A stretch of 20,998 nt of DNA, taken from Gymnopilus junonius. Lineage: Eukaryota; Basidiomycota; Agaricomycetes; Agaricales; Galerinaceae. How positions within the stretch are numbered: position 1 is the first letter of the stretch; every line of letters begins with the position of its first letter. Shown piece by piece: positions 9,761 to 19,592 of the stretch. The translations under genes were made by a program, and so were the position numbers. The notes beneath the pieces were generated by a model. The model saw only the letters and a list, made by a program, of their open reading frames with translations, did no database searches and was not told the DNA's origin. Location: NCBI GenBank assembly GCA_015501075.1, contig JADNYJ010000547.1, positions 1 through 20,998 on the forward strand, in the 5' to 3' direction.

Positions 9761-12700
9761 CTAGGCAGACAGGAATTCATGACAATGGTGGTCTATATAT
9801 GAGTTCACATAGTAAGACTGGAATTCATTGAGGGAATTCACATATGATATGTAGTCTGGCAGCATCCCTGTACCATATTTGGGCAGTAAATGAGCACCTC
9901 ATGCAATACTTTTCAGTGATATCACCTGTAGAGGCTGGTAGGTTGGTGTTCCCTCAGGTTTGATGACCCACATGCCTGTGTCATGGTCACATCTATCTGA
10001 TGCTGGTAAGAACCAACTCACCAGGGCACATGGTACAGCCTGTCCATCCTCATTGGATGCATCATCCGTGAACGAGAAGAGAAGGTGAACCCATGCTATC
10101 ATCATTCCGTCCATTCCTGGCAGTGAATCATCCATTACAATGAAGACCATGTCATAATGAGGAGCACCATACCAGGAAGGATTGCAATGAATGCATTGGT
10201 GGTACATTCTGAATAGGCCACATAAATCACTGGGTGCATAGAAATGCATCATGGCTGAATGAAAAATGTGGATTTTACCACTGAAGTTGACACGATTCTC
10301 CAAATTCTCTGGAATTGCACATGTTGGGTGATGAACCAAATAGAGAAAGGATTTGAATGCTGATGGAAAGGTGGGTTCATTGATGTACTCCAAAAGTTTG
10401 AGGAGGTCCTTGGGATAATGCCTCTCTAGTTACACAACTCAATCAGATTCAAGAACACATGGCAATGAAAATGAGCTGTGACATACCTGGTGAAGACCCA
10501 AAAGTAATGGATGAAAGCCCTTGTGGTCTGTTCTCTGGTCTAGCATCGACCATGGAATGCCCATTCATATCAGACCTTTGATCCTTCTCGTCTTCTGGTC
10601 TGCCCAATTCCCCATCAGACATCACTTCATCATTGCCTTTTTCTTCCATCTCACCTGTGTGCATTTCAAATGATGCAGCTGTGCTACCATGCAGTTTGCC
10701 TTCCCTCAGAAACCTCCACCTCAAAGCTGCCAATTTTTCTAGTTGAATAATTGTTTGGAGCATTTGACCAAGGGCCTTGAAATGGCTTGACCAGTGCCAA
10801 GGTTCCTTGACAGCTTTGATGTGCTTTGATTCAGTTATTGAGGAGCAGAGCCCATTAGAAGACCCAAATAATGGGACCAAGGTGAGGTAGTGAGGCAGGG
10901 CATGCTGGCATGGTAAGGAAATTGATGAGTGCACACCCTCGACAATGAAGACATTGCGCAGGTCATGAAATTTCTTCAGAAGGACTTCTGCAGTTGCCAT
11001 GTTGCTACTTGTAATTGCATTTTGTCAAAATATGTAACAAAGGTCCATAAATGTTGACATGCATTGGACCATCTTTGATGGCACATGCCCAGCAATTGCA
11101 GTGATGTAAACCTATAAGATGATGTGTGAATCAGTTGAGCAGACCAAAATGGAGGCAAACACTCTGCATACCTTCATCAATGCCTTCGAATCATCACCAG
11201 TCCACTGCTCGAAATCTCTCCCCTCACTGGAACATTGAAGCCCGGCATACTGCAGAACTGCAGAAATACTGATAACATTCCTTAGTCACAAACAATGTAT
11301 GTAAGTTGGGTATTACACACCATCGATCAATATCATGGATGATTTCCAGTGCACAATTTTCACCATATTTGATGTGGAGATATTCATTGACCTATGTAAC
11401 AAGGTGATCTTTGAAGGTGCCTTTGATGAGTTGATGAAGTAGATCATGCGATAGAAGGACATGGATGTCTGCTCAAGGGAAATCATGCATGAAGGGCTAC
11501 ATAGGTTACACTCAGCAAGATAAAAAGGAGAAAAGGGGGAAAGACTTACAATGACATCACTTCATATTCCATACTTCTCCCATGTGGTGCCTGGGTCAAA
11601 ACATTTGATAATGAAGTCAGTCCTTTCATGGCATTGATGGCATGTATGTTCGTGATTGCGATCCAAGTCTTTCGGTTCAGCCTCGCACCTGGTTTTGTTC
11701 ACCATTTAATTGGGCAGCAGGAAGATCAAAATAGATGTACTTGGGACACCATCCTTAGACAATTCCTGCTAACCAAACTTGTTCAGGATAGTCAGCAATA
11801 TATGGCCTGAGACTGTAAATTGCTCTTCAGAAGTGTCCATCAGGACAATGAACCACCTCCGGTGTGGTCATTCCTGAGTGAAGTAGTGCAAATACTCAAG
11901 CTAGGCACATGTGATACATCTGCTGGACAAAGCGCTGGAATGCAGGATGTTTCCTCTGGCACTTATTGGCTGTAAACAAGAGTCAGAATAGCAATATTAA
12001 GGTGAAAATAAAAGCTCCAAACCTTTGGGAATAGGAAGGAAGGTGACGGGAAGGACTGAATTTCTATGAGCTCATCTTGCAATGTTGGAGATGTTGCCTG
12101 GTGACTGATAGACTGGATGGTATTCTTGGTGACCAGTTGCAACTGAGACAGTCATCTTGTCACTGCCAGCAATAACAGGCACCAGCATTGAACCATGCAT
12201 GGCCTTGTCCTTTGCAATGGTATCCTGAAAGCAAGACCATTGTTAGATAGTATTTGATTTTTGTAATAAATGTCGATGCTCACAGCCTCCTCCCATGTCC
12301 AATCCGCAGACAATAGATCTGACCACACATGTTTGCCCTTGTGATTGAACCTACAAAAAGGTTTAGTACTAAAGCCATCCACAAAGTCTGTTGTTGCAAG
12401 CTGATGATGGAGGAGGATGCGCGAATCCCAAGTGCAGAGTTCATATGTCTGCATCATCCATGCTGGGGGATTATCAGGAAGAGTACCTCCATATTTGATG
12501 TAAATGGTCTTGAATGGTGCATCGCCCTCCTGAATTGTGTCAATGGTCTGATATACCTCTTGAGCTGAAGACCAAGGTAGAGGGGTCTTGCTCCCAGCTT
12601 TGAGGGTCGCCACAAGCCATAGGTCAAGGCCCTTGTTAATTTTACTCTCTGATGACTGGAGTTCGATAAAATGGTAGTGTGCCCAGTCGAAGGCAAGTTG

Positions 12701-13025
12701 ATCCTTGAAAGGATGCCATGGGTTGTCCAGTTTTGCATCAGGTGCAACAGTTGGAGGCAGCATGGTGTATTTTAGCAGAAATTTGCCATCGCTATCACAT
12801 GGCAAACCTACATGAAGGGTCAACCCTGTCTATCACATTGAATTAACAACATAACAACATACCATTTAGTTTTGGGTGGTACTTCATGTGGAATTGGAAT
12901 GCAGGATCTGGCTCAGAATCAGGGGATAGAGGGTGATGGTGTACATTATAGTGCTGAGTATGACTGCAAATCTGGCTGAAGGTGTGCTCACAGCCAGGGA
13001 AAGTACAGGGAAAACTTTCAGGCAT
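9761..13025 (-). pseudogene. Plavaka-type (KDZ-related) transposase relic, eight exons
   Basis: Proposed exons: 13025-12863, 12825-12284, 12224-12023, 11969-11550, 11496-11321, 11280-11172, 11111-10487 and 10425-9761. The start MPESFPC opens a C2H2 finger (C-x4-C-x12-H-x3-H). Next come YHPKLNG with GLPCDSDGKFL, WHPFKDQLAFDWAHYHF, VYQTIDTIQEGDAPFKTI, VWSDLLSADWTWEEA, HGSMLVPVIAGSDKMTVSVA, GMTTPEVVHCPDGHF, RPYIADYPEQVWLAG, LLHQLIKGTFKDHLV, FEQWTGDDSKALMK and GLCSSITESKHIKAVKEPW, ending with FYAPSDLCG, DTGMWVIKPEG and GAHLLPKYGTGML. This order is that of fungal Plavaka transposases. Nine in-frame stops: 12072, 11896, 11827, 11755, 11562, 11473, 11392, 11025 and 9899 (first base on the plus strand), plus a frameshift near 11690. 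No terminal inverted repeats or target duplication were found, so element ends are unknown. Confidence 0.87.
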
Positions 13026-13338
13026 AGGAGGAAGAGCATCAAGCAGAGGCTGGCTCACCAATTGAAAAATGTAAAGTACAACAGTAAAACATACAAACAA
13101 TAGCAAAACTGACAGAAAATTGGAGTGCAAAGAAGGATCAGACAACTGTCGTGAGGGAAAAAATGGGTGCTCCCCAACAGAATGGAAGACGTGTTATCCT
13201 CTGTGGGCAAAAAGGGATACCAGAGAGTGGGCAAACAAACAAACATGTCAGAACTTCACCTGCAAGTCCATTCAGTCAAACTCCTTCCAATACACCCACA
13301 GCCCTCTTCTCATCTTTCCATAGAACTGCACTTTCTTC
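13026..13338. promoter_or_regulatory. Head-to-head intergenic region
   Basis: This 313 bp gap separates the divergent starts of the Plavaka relic (minus) and the acidic low-complexity gene (plus). It would have to hold both promoters. No TATA box or other element stands out, so this rests on gene orientation only. Open frames within it are short and unrecognised. Confidence 0.3.
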
Positions 13339-14122
13339 ATGCCTCGCACCAGAGGCTCTTGGTCCCAATCCCATGCTACTGCCAATGGTGAGCAGGTGCC
13401 AAAAGCAGGGGTGACCATGCAGCCTACCCAAAAGACCAAGCATACTCACTCCCACAATGCTAAACCAGAAGGCGAGCCTGTTGCAGCCAAGAAACTAGAA
13501 TGGCTATCACTAAGTCAAAATGCCAATGTGAAGCTGATGGCCCACCTTCAGCTGATCTTGATCAAGCAGCACCAACAAAGAAGGCCAGAAAGGCCCCTGG
13601 CACAGCTGCAACTAAGCCAGTGTCACCTACTCGACAATCGGCACACAGTCGTACTCAGACCACAGCCCAGAGACCAACCCAGAAGCACAAACAGTACTCT
13701 CCAGAGCAGATCACTGCAGATAATGCTAAACAAGAGGCTGAGAAGTGATGCAAAGAAGAACTTATGAAGGAAAGCATGACACCATGATGCAGATCGACCT
13801 TGCTGAGGATCTCAACAGAGCAAAGGCAGCCTCCAGAGCCATCAAAATGTTTGCTGATCTTGAACATGAGGGTGAAACAGAGGGTGAGGAGTTCGAGGGG
13901 TATGATGATGTGTCGGGGTCAAGTGATGAAGAGGATGAAAACAGCTCAGAAAGCAAAGGCAATGAGCTTGTAAAGCTCAAGGTCAGTTCTTCGGTTTCTT
14001 TACATGAGCTTGATACTTACAATATTACATAGGAGGCCAATAAACTACTTCAGCAGCAGATTGCAGCACTCTTACATGGAGAAGAGAGTGGTAAGAAGAA
14101 GAGTGGGGGTGGGAAGAAGTAA
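13339..14122 (+). pseudogene. Broken low-complexity, acidic, coiled-coil-like gene of unknown function
   Basis: The frame starts MPRTRGSWSQSH at 13339 and runs K/P/A-rich to about 13490. It then shifts by one base into MAITKSKCQCEADGPPSADL, PTKKARKAPGTAATKPVSPT and QYSPEQITADNAKQEAEK, stops at TGA 13746-13748 (arginine in a CKEEL context is plausible, so CGA to TGA), and shifts again near 13780 into QIDLAEDLNRAKAASRAIKM, an acidic stretch (EGETEGEEFEGYDD, GSSDEEDENSSES), a 51 nt intron at 13982-14032 (gtcagt to acatag) and EANKLLQQQIAALLHGEE with a KKKSGGGKK end. The disordered basic N-terminus, central helix and acidic middle resemble hypothetical proteins common in mushroom genomes. I know no function. 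The head-to-head position to Plavaka suggests it could be a passenger gene of the same element. Confidence 0.6.
13982..14032 (+). other. Probable intron of the acidic gene
   Basis: GTCAGT donor and ACATAG acceptor, 51 nt. Splicing keeps the frame (KLK to EANKLLQQQ) and replaces a serine-rich run into a stop with a helix ending in a lysine/glycine-rich tail. Confidence 0.65.
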
Positions 14123-14183
14123 GTCAACATTATGGACGATTTGATTGACAGGATCCAGTACTTAGCACTCCCCCCCAAATTGT

Positions 14184-14632
14184 CTCTGGACTCCCATGGG
14201 AGTCCATGGGACTCCATAATCCCTGGGACTCCTTGGGAGTCTAGTGGGACTCCATAGAATCCCTGGGACTGGGGTTGGAACTCCTATGGGATTGAGTGGG
14301 ACTGGGTTGGGACTAGATGGGACTGGGTTGGGACTAGATGGGACTGAGTTGGGACTAGGTAGGACTGAGTTGGGACTGAGTTGGGACTCCCAGGAACTCC
14401 CATGGGATTGAGTGGGACTGAGTTAGGACTGGGTAGGACTAAGTTAGGACTGAGTTGGGACTGGGTGGGACTGAGTTGGGGACTGAGTTGGGACTCCCAT
14501 AGGATTGAGTGGGACTAACTTGGGACTAAGTGAGACTAGGTTGTGACTAGATGGGACTAGGTTGGAACTAGGTTGGGACTAGGTTGGAACTAGGTTGGGA
14601 CTAGGTTGGAACTGGGTTGAGAATATGTAGGT
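14184..14632 (+). repeat. GGGACT minisatellite, ~10-11 bp units
   Basis: The left third is built of 'gggactcc' and 'gggagtcc' with a perfect 18 bp palindrome GGACTCCCATGGGAGTCC at 14188-14205. The rest is tens of units of the form GGGACTGAGTT, GGGACTAGGTT or GGGACTAGAT, strongly G-rich on the plus strand. The tract ends near 14632 with 'actgggttgagaatatg'. Not coding. Confidence 0.9.
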
Positions 14633-14640
14633 AGGACTTT

Positions 14641-15611
14641 TGTTTGCCATAGTGCAGAACAGCTATGATGGCCAGACTCTGGGCTGCACATAAATAAACC
14701 ATGGTAGGAAAATTAGGATAATAAAGTAATTAATTATAATTGAGACAGTAATGGGCACATAGGTATGTTCAGTTTCTCATTACAGAGATTCATCAAAATT
14801 TCAAGGTAGAGCCAGGCACTCATTTATAGAATGTGCTCACTGGAGATTTTTATTTTTTGGTAGATTATTTTTTTTCTTGAAACCTCTAGTCTTTGGCACA
14901 AGCTCTATATCATTATCTGTATTCTAATCTCATAATGCTTAGTATCATCAGTCTGTGCCTTTTCTGCCTAAGAAATTGTGTATATTTTTTTTATAGATTA
15001 ACAAATAAAATTTGCTCTTCTTCAGGCATTTTTCATGGTGCAAACTCGCCCTAGCTCTAAATTTTGTGCCCTATCCACTAGAGAGTTTTGATTGATAAAG
15101 AATTATCTTGTGGTGTATTACCAGTGACTGACTGTTGCTGATTCACCTCCCATGAGGATTGAGTTTTTCAATAAGTTTGGTTTGTCTACCTTATAATTTA
15201 CATATAAAGTCAAAATAGCTGACAATGTCTGAAATGAAGACTTGGGAGACTGAGATTTTCTTATAGAAGTAGATAATAGGCTGGCTTCAATAGCCTGGTT
15301 TGATTAACATTCTTTATCCAAGGGTTGCAAATGTTTTCCAAAATCTATAGACTTTTCAAAGATGCAACTAGTGGTATTTCTTTGTTCAACAAACTCATAC
15401 ATATGGCAGACAGTACACAGTATCCTTGACCTTATCAGAGATGGATTTTTATCTGATTTGCCTAGTATTGCACTCTGCACAGCTATAGGTTTAGCCAAAA
15501 AAGCTAGTGGCCTACCAATATATAGCAATACTGTGCATGAGGAACAAATTCAACAGAAGGTAGTGTGTATTTCAAATTTTTGTGATACTAAAGTTATTTT
15601 TCTATACATAT
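14641..15611. other. AT-rich sequence without a recognisable gene
   Basis: Homopolymer T and A runs are frequent (for example near 14850-14880 and 14985-14997). The 15362-15625 plus and 15304-15528 minus frames overlap each other and have no motif. CpG is almost absent. If the CACT-ended element is real, this is its interior. Confidence 0.5.
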
Positions 15612-15625
15612 GGGGGGGAGTGTAA

Positions 15626-17844
15626 AGACCTTGCAGGATCTCAGAACAGTCATGCTTGCTTCTGGCCTCCAGAAACTGGACATTTTGCATTCAGAGTTTG
15701 GGGATGCTTAGCCTATGTCTTTATTCAGAAGGACAAGCGAACCCCTCTTGGACCTCACATGGAGAAGTGCATCTTTGTGGGCTACCCTACTGGATACAAA
15801 GGCTGGCAGTTCTACAATCCAACCACAAAGAAGTTTATCATCTCTGAAAGAGCTGAGTTTGATGAAAGGTCATTTCCTGGCATTGGTCCTGGTTTCAAAT
15901 CATCTGGTTCACCTCTCCCACTGGTTCTCCCTGCTCCTAATGCTGTTCCTGCACCCCTTGCACCACCACTCGAGGTCTGGGGGAGGATGATGATTTGGAC
16001 ACAAATATGAAGCCAGATGAGCCCCAAGTTGATCCAGTTCCCAAATTACCACCTGAGCACACTCCTAGTCCAGAAATCCCTCCACCACCTCGCACTCCTT
16101 CGCCTCCACCACCTCCTGCTCAGATACAGCCTCCTGCAACTCCACAGCCACTTAGGTGCACTACTCGTGTTATTAGACCCCCTGGTGAATGGTGGAAGAT
16201 CAAACCGCTCTCTAAAGCAATTGAAGAGGCAGAAGATGATGAAGATGATTTAGAAGGTGCTCTGGCTGCTGGAAATGATGCTACACCTCGTTCCTTCACA
16301 CACGCACTAAAGACACCTCTGGGAGCTCAATGGCGTGAAGCTGCAACACAGGAGTACAACTCCTTGGTTGAGAATAACACTTGGGAAATTATGGATCTTC
16401 CTGAAGGTCAAAAGGCAATTGGATCTGGTTGGGTATTCAAAGTCAAACACAATGCTGATGGTTCAATTGAGCGATTCAAAGCACGAATTGTTGCCAAAGG
16501 GTACTCACAACGTCCAGGAATCGACTACAATGAGATCTTTGCACCTACCTTCCGCCCTGCAATGCTGCGCTTGATTTTAGCATTGGCAGCCATTGAGGAT
16601 CTAGAACTCCACTCTCTTGACATCACCTCTGCCTTTCCCAATGGTGACTTGGATGAGGAGATTTATATGAAGCAACCTGAAGGCTTTCATCTAGGAGGAC
16701 CCAATGCAGTCTGCAGACTTCGCAAATCGCTCTATGGACTCAAACAGGCAGCCAGACAGTGGAACAAGAAGTTACATGGAGTTCTGGAGGAAATGGGCTT
16801 CAAGCGAATTCAAGCTGATAGATCTGTCTATATCTACTCCAACTCTGAAGTTCGCATCATTATGCCTATCTACATTGATGATATCACCCTTGCTTCAAAA
16901 TCCCAGTCTGCTATTGAGTCCACCATTGCCCAACTCTCTTCCTACTTCAAATGTCGCAATTTAGGCCCAACTCGGTTCCTACTAGGTATTGGCATTGGCA
17001 GAGACCGCCCCAAGCACACTATAACACTCCACCAGCCCAGTTCATCCTGGACATGCTTGAGAAGTATGGTATGTCTAAATGTCATCCTGTCAAAACCCCT
17101 CTTCCTCCCAAGCTCCAACTTTCTCATTCTATGTCCCCTTCCACTCCTGAGGAGGAACAAGAAATGGCAACCATTCCTTACCTGTCTGCAGTTGGCTCTC
17201 TTCAGTATTTGGCCACCATGACTCGACCTGATATTGCTTACTCTGTGGGCTTTTTGGCTCGCTACAACTCCAATCCTGGTTTCAAGCACTGGCAGGCTCT
17301 CAAACACCTGCTTCGCTATATCAAAGGAACTTTGGAGTACAAGCTGACTTACTCTGGCACCAATTCGATGTCTGAGCCCTTTGTAATGTACACTGATGCT
17401 TCACATGGTGACTGCATTGATTCAGGACGATCAACAGCTGGTTATGTCTCAATCATGGCTGGAGGAGCTATCAGTTGGTATTCTAAGTTGCAAACTCTTG
17501 TTGCACTTTCCACCACTGAAGCAGAGTACCTTGGAGCAGTTGAAGCTGGTAAAGAGATTGCCTGGTTGAGGAACATCCTTGGTGAATTTGGTTATTTGGC
17601 TACTGGACCTTCAACCCTCAAAATGGACAACCAAAGTGCAATCACAGTTGCAAAGAATCCAGAACATCATGGGAGGATGAAGCAACTTGATCTTCGACAT
17701 TTTTGGCTCAGGGACAAGGTTGAAGAAGGTGTGATTGTTCCAGATTACATTCCAACAGCAGACATGATTGCAGACTCTTTGACAAAGTCTCTCCCTGCTC
17801 CCAAAGTTCACTTTTGCAGAGAATCAATGGGTGTGTTATCTTAG
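15626..17844 (+). pseudogene. Ty1/copia pol, 5'-truncated: integrase end, reverse transcriptase, RNase H
   Basis: Integrase homology begins about 15630 (KLDILH frame, from an ancestral KPDISH-like motif), shifts by one base near 15691 to FRVWGCLAYVFIQKDKRTPL, then CIFVGYPTGYKGWQFYNP. A proline-rich linker covers about 15900-16150, with another one-base shift near 15975. Reverse transcriptase follows from 16300: NNTWEI, GSGWVFKVK, FKARIVAKGYSQRPGIDYNE, LHSLDITSAFPNG, LYGLKQAARQW and the catalytic YIDD (commonly YVDD). The DITSAFPNG motif has Pro where Leu is usual. A third one-base shift lies near 17036 before QFILDMLEKYGM. RNase H keeps YTDASHGDC, STTEAEYLG and MDNQSAI, ending ESMGVLS at 17844. 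No in-frame stop other than those caused by the shifts. Everything upstream (gag, protease, integrase core, left LTR) is missing from the window. Confidence 0.93.
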
Positions 17845-17914
17845 ATCTTTTCTTGTCTTTCTTGTCTTGTTTTTCTCTTTCTCTCTTGTTTGTAGACTTA
17901 GAGACATGTTCAGT
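17845..17914 (+). other. Pyrimidine-rich leader between pol stop and polypurine tract
   Basis: A run of cttttcttgtctttcttg-type sequence covers about 17846-17895. It is non-coding 3' internal sequence of the copia element. Confidence 0.5.
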
Positions 17915-17922
17915 CATGGGGG
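17915..17922 (+). promoter_or_regulatory. Copia polypurine tract
   Basis: CATGGGGG lies two bases before the TGTTAGA start of the LTR, the usual position of the plus-strand primer. Confidence 0.65.
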
Positions 17923-17924
17923 TA

Positions 17925-18088
17925 TGTTAGAGTGACTCTCACATGATATGTTACATGTCACAGAGTAGTTACATTGTAGCTAAGTCCTCCTGAAGTCCTT
18001 AGTTCTTAACTCTGGACTTCAGGTGAGTAGTACATAGTTTCTCCTTGTATTTAGTAGTTCTTAACTCTGGACTTCAGTCCTTCTAACA
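17925..18088 (+). repeat. Right LTR of the copia element, 164 bp
   Basis: It starts TGTTAGA and ends TCTAACA, a perfect 7 bp inverted pair of the TG...CA type, directly after the polypurine tract. Inside is a 22 bp direct repeat (agttcttaactctggacttc plus ag) at 18001-18022 and 18056-18077. The next five bases, GTTAG, would be the target duplication, but the left LTR is not in the window to confirm it. Confidence 0.82.
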
Positions 18089-18093
18089 GTTAG

Positions 18094-19063
18094 ACATCAA
18101 GGTCCGGAGTGCACATTTATCACGTACCTCACAGTATTTAGCTATGATCCAGTCATGATCGAAGTGGTGTTCCCAGAACTTGCAATTGCGTCCTGTGGCA
18201 GGATGCTTGCCCCATCAATTGGGGCAGCGGGCCTTGTGGGGCATGGCTCACCTGCTGGGGTGGGGTGGCACATACCGTCCAAGTCCGGCGGGGGCTAGTT
18301 GCAGCAAGGTGCAAGAGCACAATGCTCATCAGTGGCATGAGGTCCACCACACCTTGCACAGTGGTGCTGGTGGGCCCTACAATCCTTGGTGAGATGAACC
18401 CAGTGCTGGCACATGGGGACACCTCATCGGGCAGTGGCCAGCTTTACATAAAGCAGCTCATCCTTGTAGTGAAAGGCCTTGTTGAAAAGCATCTTCATGG
18501 TTCATCCAGTCTGGGAGTCCCAGATCTCGAAGTAGCAGTCGAACTTAGAGCTCTTTGCCAATTGATGTACGAGGTGCGCATGCCCCGCAAAAGGGGCGCC
18601 TGAGAAGAGAGGGGCCCTTTCGAGCACTCTCTCAATGTCGGCAATGGTGGTGACAGTCTTCTGAAAGACATCTGAGTAATAAGGGACATCCAAAACCTTC
18701 AAGAAGGCTTTGGACATCGGCAATCCAACCCAAGGTGTCAGCCCCTTATAATCATCAGAGGTGCCTTGGACAATATTATAGATCACACCCCAAAGGAGCA
18801 TGAGCTCATCAGTCATGGGTACGTGGTTGGTGTGCAGAGCCCACCCATGATAGGTGGGTTCTGCAGAAGTGATCCGAATGTCGAATCGATCAAGAGCCAT
18901 CATCTGGTTGACCTCATCAACCAGTGTAGCAAGTATGACATTCTTCTGCTCGAAGTCATTGAACACCATGAGAACTTGGCGGTGCATCGGGCCCGCCATG
19001 ACAAAGTCCAGCCCTTTAGACTTGCTGGGGTAAGGGTCTAGTCAGGCCCTGAGAGGGTCCGGG
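18094..19063 (-). pseudogene. Gag-like ORF1 relic of a non-LTR retrotransposon
   Basis: Reading on the minus strand from about 19063: SKGLDFVMAGPMHRQVLMVF, ALDRFDIRITSAEPTYHG, LTPWVGLPMSKAFLKVLDV, FAGHAHLVHQLAKSSKFDCY, FEIWDSQTG, then a TGA at 18502-18504, MKMLFNKAFHYKDELLYVKL, TGA 18424-18426, and a CCHC-type knuckle CARCGGPHATDEHC. TAG lies at 18295-18297. A shift near 18235 and a TGA at 18215-18217 precede GKHPATGRNCKFWEHHFDHD and WIIAKYCEVRDKC. The knuckle region followed by CKFW..HFD.DWI matches ORF1-like nucleic-acid-binding proteins of basidiomycete LINEs as I remember them. ORF2 (endonuclease/reverse transcriptase) would lie beyond 18094 but is cut off by the copia LTR. It is more GC-rich than its surroundings. 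The N-terminal limit is uncertain. Confidence 0.65.
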
Positions 19064-19289
19064 ACTGTGGTCTGGGCCCTGGCCTGAAGCAGCCCGGGTC
19101 CAGGTTTGTGGTGCCATCTGAGTGACTGCACACTCAAAGTAATGATTAGTAAGTGATCCGTGGGTCGAGGACCCCAGAACTGGTGTCCGGAGTTTCGAGG
19201 CGAAGGAGCACTTGGGATGGAAGGAAAGGGGAATGGGAGGGGGCCCCAGAGGGGGCAGCCTCTGATATTGGACCAGCTTGGCCTTCAGT

Positions 19290-19592
19290 TGCCCTAACAG
19301 TTTCTCCAAGAATTGCCTCAACAGTTTCCTCAACAATTTCTCCAACAGTTTCCTCAACAGTTGCCTCAACAGTTGCCTCAACAAACAGTTGCCTCAACAG
19401 TTGCCCCAAGAGTTGCCTCAACAGTTTCTCCAAGAGTTGCCTCAACAATTTCCTCAACAGTTGCCCCAACAGTTTCTCCAAGAGTTGCCCCAAGAATTGC
19501 CTTAACAATTTCCTCAACAGTTTCCCCAATAGTTGCCCAAAGAATTACCCTAACAATTTCCCCAACAGTTGCCCCAAGAGTTCACTTCAGAT
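19290..19592. repeat. 12 bp minisatellite (CAACAGTTGCCT type)
   Basis: About 25 units alternate CAACAGTTGCCT, CAACAGTTTCCT, CAAGAGTTGCCC and CAACAATTTCCT. Because 12 is a multiple of three, all three plus frames and at least two minus frames stay open for about 200-480 bases, giving Gln-Gln-Leu-Pro, Thr-Val-Ala-Ser or Asn-Ser-Cys-Leu type repeats. One unit carries a 4 bp insertion (CAACAAACAGTTGCCT, near 19379). On the minus strand the frame ETVEATVEETVGEI leads into GQAGPISEAAPSGAPS, so it may be a former N-terminal extension of the neighbouring ORF1, but this is not shown. Confidence 0.85.

Larger units (their letters stand above)
14166..15622. mobile_element. Possible non-autonomous CACT-ended DNA transposon
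   Basis: CACT plus seven C (14166-14176) is matched by seven G plus AGTG (15612-15622), a perfect 11 bp inverted repeat 1457 bp apart. Flanking trinucleotides are TAG and TAA, so a 3 bp duplication is only partly supported. The GGGACT minisatellite just inside the left end would fit the subterminal repeats of CACTA-like elements. Against this, the repeats are one-sided, the homology does not extend past 11 bp, the motif is low complexity, and the right copy could instead be polypurine-tract-like. The interior from 14641 to 15600 is AT-rich with no gene. Confidence 0.35.

Noticed and set aside
12329..12747. Frames antisense to or out of phase with the Plavaka exon 2
   Set aside because: They overlap a well-supported exon in another frame and show no motif of their own.
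13388..13422. GTGAGC...GCAG intron in the acidic gene to explain the first frame change
   Set aside because: The borders and phase fit, but the downstream frame meets a TAA shortly afterwards and its peptide is unlike the rest. A one-base shift near 13490 explains the data better.
14119..14151. GTAAGT...ACAG intron extending the acidic gene past 14122
   Set aside because: At 33 nt it is too short, and the continuation runs into the C-run and the minisatellite.
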